Below are positions 14,203-21,518 of a stretch of DNA of 37,427 nt, one piece after another. The notes under the pieces are model-generated. The model did no database searches. It had not been told where the DNA came from and saw only the letters and a program-made list of their open reading frames with translations. The stretch comes from a virus. Position 1 is the first letter of the stretch; every line of letters begins with the position of its first letter. The stretch is taken from IMG/VR virus record IMGVR_UViG_3300025543_000082, positions 1-37,427 of that record; one strand, written 5' to 3'. The position numbers and the translations under genes were made by a program.

Positions 14203-14436
14203 ATGAAAAAAAGTTGCGGTACGTGCAGTCATTCAATGGAGAGTCAGGCGGAAGGAGAAGTCCTTTGCATGGCAAACCCTCCTGTTCCGATTGTAACAAT
14301 CCAAGGTCAGATCATAAGTATTTTTCCCTCAATGATGGAATGGGGAAAGTGCGATGCTTTCATTAAAGGTAAAACTCAAAAACAAAACCCACAACCTCCA
14401 GAAATACTGGAGCCAGAACTAAAGGTGATTAAATAA
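14203..14436 (+). CDS. Small Cys-containing protein, 77 aa
   Basis: MKKSCGTCSHSMES... has C5-x2-C8, then C22 and C50, a likely zinc site. The middle NPPVPIVTIQ and a Pro-rich tail (PQPPEILEPELKV) follow. Short proteins of this layout (CxxC...C..NPP...C) are frequent in phage fibre neighbourhoods, and I think they are accessory, but I know no established function. It starts eight bases after the adhesin stop with AGGAATTAAT upstream, and its stop overlaps the next start (TAATG). Confidence 0.7.
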   Translation: MKKSCGTCSHSMESQAEGEVLCMANPPVPIVTIQGQIISIFPSMMEWGKCDAFIKGKTQKQNPQPPEILEPELKVIK

Positions 14437-14801
14437 TGGCACACTACGCTCAAGTAAATTCAGATAACATTGTTGTTCAAGTCTTAGTGATGGACAATGA
14501 CATGGAAACCAATGACGGTGAGCAAGCGTGTATCGATTGGCTACAGGCTAACGTCCACGCAGATGATTGGGTAAAGACCAGCTACAATAACAACATCCGA
14601 AAGCAATATGCTGGCATTGGATTTACATACGATGCTGACAAAGACAAATTCATTGCACCACAACCTTTTGGATCATGGTCATTAGACTCTAATGATGACT
14701 GGCAACCACCTGTTGCACACCCAGACGATGACAAAATGTATCTTTGGGATGAAGATGTATATCAGGCCGACAATTCTAAAGGCTGGGTTGAAGTAGAGTA
14801 A
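14436..14801 (+). CDS. Conserved phage protein near fibres, 121 aa
   Basis: MAHYAQVNSDNIVVQVLVMDNDME... then WVKTSYNNNIRKQYAGIGFTYDADKDKFIAPQP, SWSLDSNDDWQPPVAHPDDDKMYLWDED and WVEVE. I remember this pattern from proteins of marine phages, where they are virion or fibre-associated and of unknown function. The repeated Trp/Pro aromatic motifs (W-P-P) suggest a beta-rich binding protein. It overlaps the upstream Cys protein by one base (TAATG). Confidence 0.75.
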   Translation: MAHYAQVNSDNIVVQVLVMDNDMETNDGEQACIDWLQANVHADDWVKTSYNNNIRKQYAGIGFTYDADKDKFIAPQPFGSWSLDSNDDWQPPVAHPDDDKMYLWDEDVYQADNSKGWVEVE

Positions 14802-14806
14802 CCGAA

Positions 14807-15157
14807 GTGGAGATAGATGCAAGGTTAATAATGACTATAGGTGGTATGCTTATATCAATAGTGTCAGCAGCTACTATAGTCAAACAAAAGTTATCTTCTG
14901 TCATAGAGCAGCTAAATGATATTAAATCTGATTACGAATCTAGACTAAGAGACTTGGATAAACGGACAGACGCACAAGAAAACGCTATTGATCTAAACGC
15001 ACAAAAGACTACTGTGTTATCAGGAATAATGTCTCCTGATCGTTTGGAAAAAAACAATAGAGAACTAGAAAGAATACTTGTGATGGCTAGTTCTAACGGA
15101 GAAAGGATTTCAAAACTTGAAAAAATGCACAATGGTAAGCATCCTCCAATTACTTAG
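14807..15157 (+). CDS. Single-TM coiled-coil protein, 116 aa (possible inner spanin)
   Basis: The start is GTG 14807, five bases after the upstream stop. Residues 7-23 (LIMTIGGMLISIVSAAT) are a membrane anchor. From about 28 to 75 the sequence is heptad-like and charged (SSVIEQLNDIKSDYESRLRDLDKRTDAQENAI), followed by another helix (DRLEKNNRELERILVMASSNGERISKLE). The N-in anchor with a long periplasmic coiled coil is the layout of an Rz-type inner spanin. The next gene, an exported protein, overlaps its end, again Rz/Rz1-like. However, that partner lacks a lipobox, so a structural or holin-accessory role is equally possible. Confidence 0.6.
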   Translation: MEIDARLIMTIGGMLISIVSAATIVKQKLSSVIEQLNDIKSDYESRLRDLDKRTDAQENAIDLNAQKTTVLSGIMSPDRLEKNNRELERILVMASSNGERISKLEKMHNGKHPPIT

Positions 15158-15479
15158 TATACTTGCAATATTATTGTATACTTCTAGTGCCAAAGCTGAG
15201 AACAAAAAAGGTGAACCTTTGATGACAAGTTTTGCCTGTAAGACACCCCATTTTTTAGTCATGTTAGAAGAAGCTACAAGTCAAGAAGAAATAGACAGTG
15301 CTGTTTATATTGCTCTAAGTAACCAAGAATGTTTTTATAGTTCTAATAAGTTTGTATTTTACCTAGACTATAAGATACACGAATTTAAATCTTTTATAGG
15401 TCATAGTCAAGTGTGGGCTACTAAAGAAGGAGCTTATATTTTAATAGATCAAGAAAAAACGCTTGACTTTACACTTTAA
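15117..15479 (+). CDS. Exported protein, 120 aa (TTG start)
   Basis: From TTG 15117 the product begins MKKCTMVSILQLLSILAILL and continues YTSSAKAENK: basic n-region, hydrophobic core and a signal-peptidase I site after AKA (residues 25-27). TTG is preferred to ATG 15132 because it restores the Lys pair of the signal peptide and has AAGGATTT upstream. The mature part is acidic, with cysteines (SFACKT, QECFYS) that could form a periplasmic disulfide. It overlaps the coiled-coil gene by 41 bases. Possible roles are lysis or superinfection exclusion. The last gene before the promoter at 15463, which lies within its 3' end. Confidence 0.6.
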   Translation: MKKCTMVSILQLLSILAILLYTSSAKAENKKGEPLMTSFACKTPHFLVMLEEATSQEEIDSAVYIALSNQECFYSSNKFVFYLDYKIHEFKSFIGHSQVWATKEGAYILIDQEKTLDFTL

Positions 15480-15491
15480 CTTTGATATAAT
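15463..15491 (+). promoter_or_regulatory. Second strong late promoter
   Basis: TTGACT (15463-15468), 17 bases, TATAAT (15486-15491). It sits inside the last codons of the exported-protein gene and would drive collar, scaffold and capsid. It shares TTGACTTTA and TGATATAAT(T) with the promoter at 5524. Confidence 0.85.
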
Positions 15492-15507
15492 TAAGTAAGG
15501 ACGGACA

Positions 15508-15996
15508 ATGACAGTCGAATCAGCAAGTTTTATTTCCCAATTAGTCACGGCTAATCCAGCAGCAAGTGATAACATTTCTGAAGGTGATGACCACATACGC
15601 CTTGTCAAGAGTGTTCTAAAATCACAATTCCCCAACCTAGCCACAACAGCAGTTAGTCAATCATCTGCACAAATGAACAAGTTAGGTTTCGAGCCGGGGC
15701 ATATAGTAATGTTTGGTTCAAACACTACACCAACAACTGAAACTATTTCGGGTATTAAAGATTGGCTACTGTGCAACGGAGATGCTTTTAGTACTTCTAC
15801 CTACTCAGCATTGTACGCTATAATAGGTACTACATTCGGTACATCTGGATCAGATTTTAAAGTACCAGACTTTAGATCATTCTTGCCCATAGGTGTAGGT
15901 GGTTCTAATAGTTTAGGTACATCACAATCAGCAGTAGCTGGCAGTGGTTCAGCAGTTGTAGCACAGATTCCGATTAACTTTTTAATTAAAACATAA
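15508..15996 (+). CDS. Phage tail-collar domain protein, 162 aa
   Basis: Residues 84-130 hold the tail-collar signature: DWLLCNGDAFSTSTYSALY, then IIGTTFG and FKVPDFRSFLPIGVGG. This short beta domain sits at the tip or collar of many tail fibres. The N-terminus carries NPAASDNISEGDDHIRLVKS, a module seen at the start of short phage fibre proteins. With 162 residues it is a minimal fibre or fibre tip. ATG 15508 follows AAGGACGGACA. It is the first gene after the 15463 promoter and overlaps the next by one base (TAATG). Confidence 0.82.
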   Translation: MTVESASFISQLVTANPAASDNISEGDDHIRLVKSVLKSQFPNLATTAVSQSSAQMNKLGFEPGHIVMFGSNTTPTTETISGIKDWLLCNGDAFSTSTYSALYAIIGTTFGTSGSDFKVPDFRSFLPIGVGGSNSLGTSQSAVAGSGSAVVAQIPINFLIKT

Positions 15997-16217
15997 TGAC
16001 GGATGTAAGAGAAAAGTCAGCCCAAGCCTCAAGTATTTTAGATAACGAAGTATTTCAGGAAGTGGTTGCAGATATTGAACTATCACTGATAGAGCAATGG
16101 AAACACGCTGATAAACAAGAAGACAGGGATCATTACTGGTACAAAGTGCAAGCATTGAAATCTATTCTTGACGATTTACAAGCGTGTATGGATAACAATT
16201 TAATAGAAAATTCTTAG
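15996..16217 (+). CDS. Small helical protein, 73 aa
   Basis: MTDVREKSAQASSILDNEVF... is predominantly helical and acidic, with ELSLIEQWKHADKQEDRDHYWYKVQALKSILDDLQACM as a likely antiparallel pair of helices. Small proteins with the 'A..iL.n..f......e' and 'W....d...re..w..v.Al..i' pattern are common just upstream of phage scaffold genes. I do not know their function; a head-assembly accessory is the natural guess. It is coupled to the collar gene (TAATG) and lies ten bases before the scaffold gene. Confidence 0.75.
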   Translation: MTDVREKSAQASSILDNEVFQEVVADIELSLIEQWKHADKQEDRDHYWYKVQALKSILDDLQACMDNNLIENS

Positions 16218-16226
16218 GAGTTACAC

Positions 16227-17201
16227 ATGGAAGAGAAAGAGACTAATCCTTCACAGGAAGTCGCTGGAAGTAAGCAATTAGAAATGTACGATGTCATGTT
16301 TGGAAGTCAAGGTACTAATCCAGAGCAAGCATCTAACGAGCAACCTACGGAAGAAGAAGAGTCACTTGTTTTGTCTGAACAGACACAGGAAGAAGACTAC
16401 GTGGAAGAGGTTGAAGAAGTAGAGGTATCCGAAGAAGAAGAGATTCAAGAAACTTCCCCAAGCTATACCGTAAAGGTAGATGGCGAAGAATTTGAAGTTG
16501 ACCTTGATGAACTTAGAAACGGTTATCAAAGGCAGTCTGACTATACCAAGAAATCTCAGTCTGTAGCTGAAATGCGAAAAGCATACGAAGCAAACCTACA
16601 ATCTGTTCAACAAGAGCGAGATCAGTATCAACAAGTCTTAGCTAATATGGAGAACTATCAAAATCTTGAACTTAAAAAGTATCAAGAGTTAGATTGGTCT
16701 TCTCTCAAAGAAGATGATCCAGTAGAATACATGGAGAAACGAATTGAGTTCCAAGACGCTAAAGACAAAGTTAATCAGGTCAAACAAGAGCAGATGGCTG
16801 TTCAACAGAAAACCCAACAAGAAGTTTACCAGAATATTCAACACAAGGTACAGGAAGAAGCTGAGTTGTTAGCTACTGCCTTACCAGAATACTCTGATCC
16901 TAGTTCTAATCTAAAAACTGAACTAAGAGACTTTGCTATTAATATGGGTTTTAGTGAACAAGATGTTAATGGAATTACTGATCACAAGGTTGTACTTGTA
17001 TTACACAAGGCAATGTTGCAAGAGAGAGCTAACTCCTCAACATCATCTAAAGTCAAAAAGGGGCCAGCTAAGGTAATTAAAGCAGGTGTCCCGGTGACTA
17101 AGAAGCAAAGGGTTGCTAGAGATGTTCAAGCAAAACGCGATAGACTAAGAAAAACGGGTAACGTCAATGATGCTGCAAATGCGTTTATGGATTTAATTTA
17201 A
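16227..17201 (+). CDS. Head scaffolding protein, 324 aa
   Basis: Position directly before the capsid gene, strong acidity in the first 80 residues (long Glu runs), a short folded unit SYTVKVDGEEFEVDLDEL followed by RNGYQRQSDYTKKSQSVAEM (about 75-112), a long Gln/Glu coiled coil (115-215), and a basic C-terminus (KVKKGPAKVIKAGVPVTKKQ) all fit a podovirus scaffolding protein. The VDGEE..VDLDELRNGYQRQSDYT unit is a pattern I associate with phage scaffold proteins. The basic tail would bind the inner capsid surface. AGGAG precedes ATG 16227. Confidence 0.83.
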   Translation: MEEKETNPSQEVAGSKQLEMYDVMFGSQGTNPEQASNEQPTEEEESLVLSEQTQEEDYVEEVEEVEVSEEEEIQETSPSYTVKVDGEEFEVDLDELRNGYQRQSDYTKKSQSVAEMRKAYEANLQSVQQERDQYQQVLANMENYQNLELKKYQELDWSSLKEDDPVEYMEKRIEFQDAKDKVNQVKQEQMAVQQKTQQEVYQNIQHKVQEEAELLATALPEYSDPSSNLKTELRDFAINMGFSEQDVNGITDHKVVLVLHKAMLQERANSSTSSKVKKGPAKVIKAGVPVTKKQRVARDVQAKRDRLRKTGNVNDAANAFMDLI

Positions 17202-17218
17202 CAAAAAGGACTTGAACT

Positions 17219-18175
17219 ATGGCACAACCAACAGGTGTGACTGTCACGTTTTCCTCAGTAGGATTACGTGAAGACTTAGAGAATGTTATCTATGACATTT
17301 CTCCAACTGAAACTCCATTTATGTCTATGGGTGGTCGCTCAGATGCGATTGCCGTAAACCACGAATGGCAAACTGACTCACTTGCTGCTGCTGGTGACAA
17401 CTTCAACGAGGAGGGATCAACTCTCACCGCTGCTGAAGCTGCTGCTACAACGCGAGTTGGAAACATATGTCAGATTTCTTTGAAAACAAGCTTGATTTCT
17501 GGAACTCTTGATGCTGTTTCTAAAGCAGGACGTAAGCAAGAATTAGCTTACCAAATGTCTAAACGAGCTAAAGAGCTAAAGCGAGACATGGAACGTGCTC
17601 TCGTTGGTGTTAATATTGCTAAAATACCAATGGCAGGTGATGGCACTGTGCGTAAACTAGGTAGTCTTCCTACTTGGGTTAACACAAACATCAGTAAAGC
17701 TAGTAACGGTGCTAACGGTGCTGGAGCAGGTGCTGCTGCACGTACAGATGGTACTCAGCGTGCATTTACTGAAACTTTGTTGAAAGCTGCTATTGTAACA
17801 TCTTACGACAGTGGTGCAGACATAAAGTACCTAATGATGGCTCCTAGTCAAAAGCAAACCTTTTCCAGCTTTGTTGGTGTAGGTGGTGCAAGTGGAGTAT
17901 CTAACTTTACGGACACTTCTGATCAACGTATCATTGGTGGTATGGACATCTACGTAAGTGACTTTGGTGAGATGGCTGTTGTTCCTAACCGCTTTCAGCG
18001 TTCTAGGGATGTATGGTTACTTGACCCTGAGTACTACGGTGTAGCTTACCTACGTCCGTTTGAGCAACGTGAAGTAGCAAGTACTTCTGATGGTGAGCAA
18101 AGAGCTATCATCTGTGAGTACACACTCGTTTGTAAAAACGAAGCTGCTCTAGGTGCAGTATACGACTTATCATAA
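17219..18175 (+). CDS. Major capsid protein (SU10/DUF5309 type), 318 aa
   Basis: The N-terminal signature FSSVGLREDLENVIYDISPT, ETPFMSMGGRSDAIAVNHEW, QTDSLAAAGDNFNEEGS, then SLISGTLDAVSKAGRKQELAY and KELKRDMERALV, matches the SU10 major capsid family (formerly DUF5309). The C-terminal LDPEYYGVAYLRPFEQREVA is also family-like. The fold should be HK97-type. It follows the scaffold and is followed by a strong hairpin at 18185, so it is probably the most expressed gene. Ala/Gly-rich loop residues 160-175 may be an exposed surface loop. AAAGGAC lies upstream of ATG 17219. Confidence 0.92.
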   Translation: MAQPTGVTVTFSSVGLREDLENVIYDISPTETPFMSMGGRSDAIAVNHEWQTDSLAAAGDNFNEEGSTLTAAEAAATTRVGNICQISLKTSLISGTLDAVSKAGRKQELAYQMSKRAKELKRDMERALVGVNIAKIPMAGDGTVRKLGSLPTWVNTNISKASNGANGAGAGAAARTDGTQRAFTETLLKAAIVTSYDSGADIKYLMMAPSQKQTFSSFVGVGGASGVSNFTDTSDQRIIGGMDIYVSDFGEMAVVPNRFQRSRDVWLLDPEYYGVAYLRPFEQREVASTSDGEQRAIICEYTLVCKNEAALGAVYDLS

Positions 18176-18184
18176 ACTATCGGT

Positions 18185-18218
18185 GTAAGGTGGGGGAGAA
18201 ATCCCCTGCCTTTACTTT
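18185..18218 (+). terminator. Strong hairpin after the capsid gene (partial terminator or mRNA stabiliser)
   Basis: A long stem (GTAAGG...CCTTTAC outer; GGGGA/TCCCC inner) closes on a GAAA tetraloop at 18198-18201. Only a weak T-tract (TTTACTTTA) follows, so it is likely a leaky terminator or a 3' mRNA-protecting structure, as after the capsid gene of T7. Confidence 0.7.
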
Positions 18219-18229
18219 ATGAGGTACAA

Positions 18230-18532
18230 ATGAACGATCCAATTAAAACACAATTTAAGTATGATGAAGCTGAGGATAAAGTCTTACTTACAAATAGTCA
18301 AGACATAGAGCCTTTGCTTAAACTAAACAAAAAAGAATTTAACGGAGATGCACAGTTTGGTTCTCCCGGTAAAGATATGCGTAAAGTTGCAAGCATACCT
18401 TTAATCATAATAGAAAAGTGGAAGCGTGAGCTAGGTGTAGACGTGATGAATAAAGATCATATGCCTAAAGTTAAAAAGCTTCTTAATGATCCTGAATGGC
18501 GTTATCTTAGGACACACGAAAGTAATATATAA
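18230..18532 (+). CDS. Head-neck region protein, 100 aa
   Basis: MNDPIKTQFKYDEAEDKVLLTNS... is charged. Its centre contains GSPGKDMRKVASIPLIIIEKWKRELGVD and its end DPEWRYLRTHESNI. I do not recognise a named family, but short proteins with the 'D...vasIP..v.e.W..e.G.d' and 'Ln.p.w..lRt' pattern sit between capsid and neck genes of many podoviruses, and I believe they assist head completion. ATG 18230 follows TGAGG, and the stop overlaps the start of the next gene (TAATG). Confidence 0.75.
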   Translation: MNDPIKTQFKYDEAEDKVLLTNSQDIEPLLKLNKKEFNGDAQFGSPGKDMRKVASIPLIIIEKWKRELGVDVMNKDHMPKVKKLLNDPEWRYLRTHESNI

Positions 18533-19149
18533 TGGCATTATCCACTTACTCTGAGTTACAGACAAGTATTGCAAAGTATCTAAACAGAAACGATCTGACA
18601 GATAATATACCTGACTTTATCACCTTAACTGAAGGTAAGTTAAACAGAGATTTACTTATCAGAGCAAGTGTAGTACGAGCAGAAACTACGACAACTTCTG
18701 GTACAGCTTTCTACAACCTACCTAGTGACATCATAGAGCTAAAGAACATCACCAGAGATACCTCTAGTGCAAGTTTTGCTCTGTCCTATTTATCACTAGA
18801 GTCTGCTTCTAGAGAGTACGGTGGTGTGTCTTCTGGGTTCCCAAGAGCTTACTCAAGTGTAGGTGATACTATTAAGTTACTACCTACACCTGATGCAGCG
18901 TATACAATAGGAATTAACTATTATCAAAAGTTAACTGCTTTATCAGATTCTAACACAAGTAATATTATTTTAGAAAACTATCCTGACTTATATTTGTTTG
19001 GTAGTTGTTTTGAAGGGGCATTGTTTTTAAACGACACAGAGCAATCTCAAAGGTTCGGTGGAATTTACGCTAAGGTACTACAAGACGTAATGCTCTTAGA
19101 AGACAGAGCAGAATATAGTGGAACCGTATTAACTATGCAGGGTACATAA
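18532..19149 (+). CDS. Head-tail adaptor protein, 205 aa
   Basis: MALSTYSELQTSIAKYLNRNDLTDNIPDFI..., then LTEGKLNRDLLIRA, TTTSGTAFYNLPSDIIELKNI and YLFGSCFEGALFLND, is the pattern of the phage adaptor family placed between portal and tail (SU10-adaptor type). These proteins are helical at both ends with a beta insertion (residues 50-125) and form a ring under the portal. Length is typical. It is coupled to the upstream gene (TAATG) and to the 48-aa gene downstream. Confidence 0.82.
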   Translation: MALSTYSELQTSIAKYLNRNDLTDNIPDFITLTEGKLNRDLLIRASVVRAETTTTSGTAFYNLPSDIIELKNITRDTSSASFALSYLSLESASREYGGVSSGFPRAYSSVGDTIKLLPTPDAAYTIGINYYQKLTALSDSNTSNIILENYPDLYLFGSCFEGALFLNDTEQSQRFGGIYAKVLQDVMLLEDRAEYSGTVLTMQGT

Positions 19150-19295
19150 TGGCTGATACTAACTGGGTTATAGAAAAGTTTAATCTGATACAAGAATCAG
19201 GTGGTAACATACAGACTGAGGATGGTATAGATATAGCTTTACAAGAATTTAACAATACTATTTGGACAACAGATACGGAAACTGGCAGTGGTTAA
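19149..19295 (+). CDS. Small acidic protein, 48 aa
   Basis: The ATG overlaps the adaptor stop (TAATG) and the TAA overlaps the GTG start of the next gene by eight bases. The product runs MADTNWVIEKFNLIQESGGN to ...TWTTDTETGSG-like acidic/Thr-rich end. Its perfect interlocking with both neighbours supports it. Function unknown; probably a tail or neck accessory. Confidence 0.65.
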   Translation: MADTNWVIEKFNLIQESGGNIQTEDGIDIALQEFNNTIWTTDTETGSG

Positions 19296-20856
19296 AGAAA
19301 TATTTGACATAAGTGGGTTACAAACAGGTTTTACCTTTAACTCTGATCTATCTCCTTATGATATGCCATCTAATATGTTTTCATCTGTTGAAAATGTTCG
19401 CTTTAATGACAAGCAAGCAGGTAGTATAGAAGGACACATAGCAGCTTTAGGAAACCCTACAGTTGCTCCCTACTGGACTACAAGTTGGAGACAGTCTTCT
19501 ACTAACCTTTGGATATACGGGGGCTTAACTGCTTTACATAAGATTACAGGAACTACTCACGCAGATGTCACGAGATCAAGTGGAGCCTATACAACTTTGG
19601 CAGACACCGGGAAAAATTGGCAAGGGGATGCTCTTGGCGGTGTTCTTGTTGTTAATAATGGTATAGACGTACCTCAGAGTTACCTACAAAGTGGTTCTAG
19701 GTTTGTTGACCTAGCTCATTGGCCTAGTACTCTTAGGTGTCAAGTTATCGTACCATTTAGAAACCACCTAATAGCTCTGAACTTAACTGACAACGGTACA
19801 GCATTGCCATACTCTATACGTTGGAGTGATGCTATTCCTGAAGGAGCTTCTAACAACGGTTCTACAACATGGACAACTGCAAGCACAGCGTCAGAATCTA
19901 ACCAGATAACTGTGGGTGGTACTAAAGGTCACTTGTTAAACGCAATACCTCTAGGTAATGACTTACTAGTTTACAAAGAAGACAGTATTTACTCACTGAC
20001 ATTTACAGGGGGTACATTTACTTTTGCCTTGAGAGAAAGATTTAAAGACATAGGTTTATTCGCCAGAGATGCAGTTGTACAGATAAGCAATAACGAACAC
20101 GTACTTGTATCTACCAACGATGTTGTTATGCACAACGGTAGTACTCTAAAGAGTGTCATAGACGATCAAGTACGTACTTATCTCTTTAGCCAGATTGATT
20201 CTGCATCTGCTTCTAAGACTTTTCTTGTACATAATAAAGTTAGAAATGAAGTATGGATATGCTATCCCAAGACAAACGCTACAAACGGTTTTCCTGATGA
20301 AGCTTTAATCTGGAACTACCGTGATAACACATGGTCTATACGTGCTCTACCGGGTGTTAACTACATAGCCAGAGGTATAGTAAACCCTGATCTAGCTAAC
20401 ACATGGACAGCTACAAGCACCACTTGGGCTGCTGATACTCTTACTTGGGCGCAACAACCTTACAACCCTACAATCGACTCACTACTGATGTGTGGTACAA
20501 ATGATACTAAACTTTATCTTGCAGACTCAGGAATTACATTTGATGGTACTGCTATTACTTCTCGCATGGAACGAATAGGATTAACAGCAGGTAGTCCTAG
20601 TGCAGTCAAGAGTATTACAAAAGTGTTTCCAAGAATAGAAGGTACGGGAACAGTTAACATAAGTGTAGGTGCAGAGCTACAAGCTAACCAAGGTGTATCT
20701 TACTCTGACCCTGTTTCTTTTACCATAGGTACTGATAGTGAAATAGACTGTAGAGTACGTGGTAGATACTTAGCTTTAAAGTTTGAAAACACAACAGGTA
20801 ATCAGTTTAATATGTCAGGTTACGCTGTTGAATCAGAAGCGGTATCGGATAGATAA
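19288..20856 (+). CDS. Tail nozzle / stabilisation protein, 522 aa (GTG start)
   Basis: The protein is almost entirely beta, with propeller-like blades: SWRQSSTNLWIYGG, PYSIRWSDA, LLVYKEDSIYSL, HVLVSTNDVVMHNG, NEVWICYPK and ALIWNYRDNTWSI. The N-terminal VKEIFDISGLQTGF...YDMPSNMFSSVENVRF is the usual opening of podovirus nozzle, tail-tube-B or P22 gp10-like stabilisation proteins. It would form the distal tube of the short tail. The start is GTG 19288, inside the end of the 48-aa gene; no ATG occurs before residue 26. The stop overlaps the next start (TAATG). Confidence 0.8.
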   Translation: MVKEIFDISGLQTGFTFNSDLSPYDMPSNMFSSVENVRFNDKQAGSIEGHIAALGNPTVAPYWTTSWRQSSTNLWIYGGLTALHKITGTTHADVTRSSGAYTTLADTGKNWQGDALGGVLVVNNGIDVPQSYLQSGSRFVDLAHWPSTLRCQVIVPFRNHLIALNLTDNGTALPYSIRWSDAIPEGASNNGSTTWTTASTASESNQITVGGTKGHLLNAIPLGNDLLVYKEDSIYSLTFTGGTFTFALRERFKDIGLFARDAVVQISNNEHVLVSTNDVVMHNGSTLKSVIDDQVRTYLFSQIDSASASKTFLVHNKVRNEVWICYPKTNATNGFPDEALIWNYRDNTWSIRALPGVNYIARGIVNPDLANTWTATSTTWAADTLTWAQQPYNPTIDSLLMCGTNDTKLYLADSGITFDGTAITSRMERIGLTAGSPSAVKSITKVFPRIEGTGTVNISVGAELQANQGVSYSDPVSFTIGTDSEIDCRVRGRYLALKFENTTGNQFNMSGYAVESEAVSDR

Positions 20857-21116
20857 TGGCAAGAGAATTTTTAAGATTTGCTCCTGAGTTACCTACTTCT
20901 GATGCGGAAGATTTAACTAGTCTTTTGACAAACAACCTGTTTGCAATACAAGGTATTTTAGACTCAGTACAAGATGGTCATTTAGATGTAGTGTTCGTAG
21001 AACCAACTAAACCAAGTCAAGGTGATATAAGATATGCAGATGGAACAGTATGGAATCCCGGATCAGGAGAAGGTATTTACTTTTTCAATTCCAGCGGAGC
21101 GTGGGTTAAGTTATAA
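20856..21116 (+). CDS. Small tail protein, 86 aa
   Basis: MAREFLRFAPELPTSDAEDL... ends with QGDIRYADGTVWNPGSGEGIYFFNSSGAWVKL. The last 30 residues are a small beta unit ('P.pG...yADG..WnPG.G.G.Y...g..w..l') frequent at the end of phage fibre-attachment or tail-tip proteins. The N-terminal part is helical. It is coupled to the nozzle gene by TAATG, and the next gene starts within its 3' third in another frame. Probable tail appendage connector; this is inference. Confidence 0.72.
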   Translation: MAREFLRFAPELPTSDAEDLTSLLTNNLFAIQGILDSVQDGHLDVVFVEPTKPSQGDIRYADGTVWNPGSGEGIYFFNSSGAWVKL

Positions 21117-21516
21117 AAAAGTCAATAGAGAATACAAGAATAAATTTCTAGTCCTAAGTGAGTGTTGGGATTTTATAGACAAGTCTGTAGCCAAGGGCGA
21201 TAGAGAGCTAGTAGACACAGAAGATATAGTCAAGCGTGTCTTAAATAACATCTCTGATCTCTGGATTTCTGTTAAAGACGGTGATGTAGTCGGAGCTTTT
21301 GTTGTAGGAGTTATCGCGTATCCTAAAGCAGATGTAATAAATTTTGAGGCAATTAGCGGTAAGTTTAATTTTAAGTATGCTTTACCTAAAGTAGAGGATC
21401 ACTACATAAGTTTAGGTTATAAGCATTTTCAAATGATAGGGAGAAAAGGATGGCAGAAAGTTATGTCATCTCAAGGTTACATCCCTAAGAGTACAACAAT
21501 TTTTAAAAAGGTGTAG
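21034..21516 (+). CDS. GNAT-like phage protein, up to 160 aa; start uncertain
   Basis: The body (from about residue 27, KKVNREYKNKFLVLSECWDF onwards) reads as a compact acetyltransferase-like fold: LWISVKDGDVVGAFVVGVIAYP, FEAISG and the end GYKHFQMIGRKGWQKVMSSQGY, recalling phage GNAT-like proteins with a GRxGW motif. The first 27 residues lie over the 86-aa gene in a different frame and do not look conserved, so the true start may be downstream, yet no ATG or GTG follows near 21116. Initiation at ATG 21034 or 21040, or coupling to the upstream stop, are the options. Role in the tail region is unknown. Confidence 0.65.
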   Translation: MQMEQYGIPDQEKVFTFSIPAERGLSYKKVNREYKNKFLVLSECWDFIDKSVAKGDRELVDTEDIVKRVLNNISDLWISVKDGDVVGAFVVGVIAYPKADVINFEAISGKFNFKYALPKVEDHYISLGYKHFQMIGRKGWQKVMSSQGYIPKSTTIFKKV

Positions 21517-21518
21517 TT

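Noticed and set aside
14807-15479. Firm call of Rz/Rz1 spanins
   Set aside because: The second protein lacks a lipobox cysteine, so the pair is reported only as a candidate.
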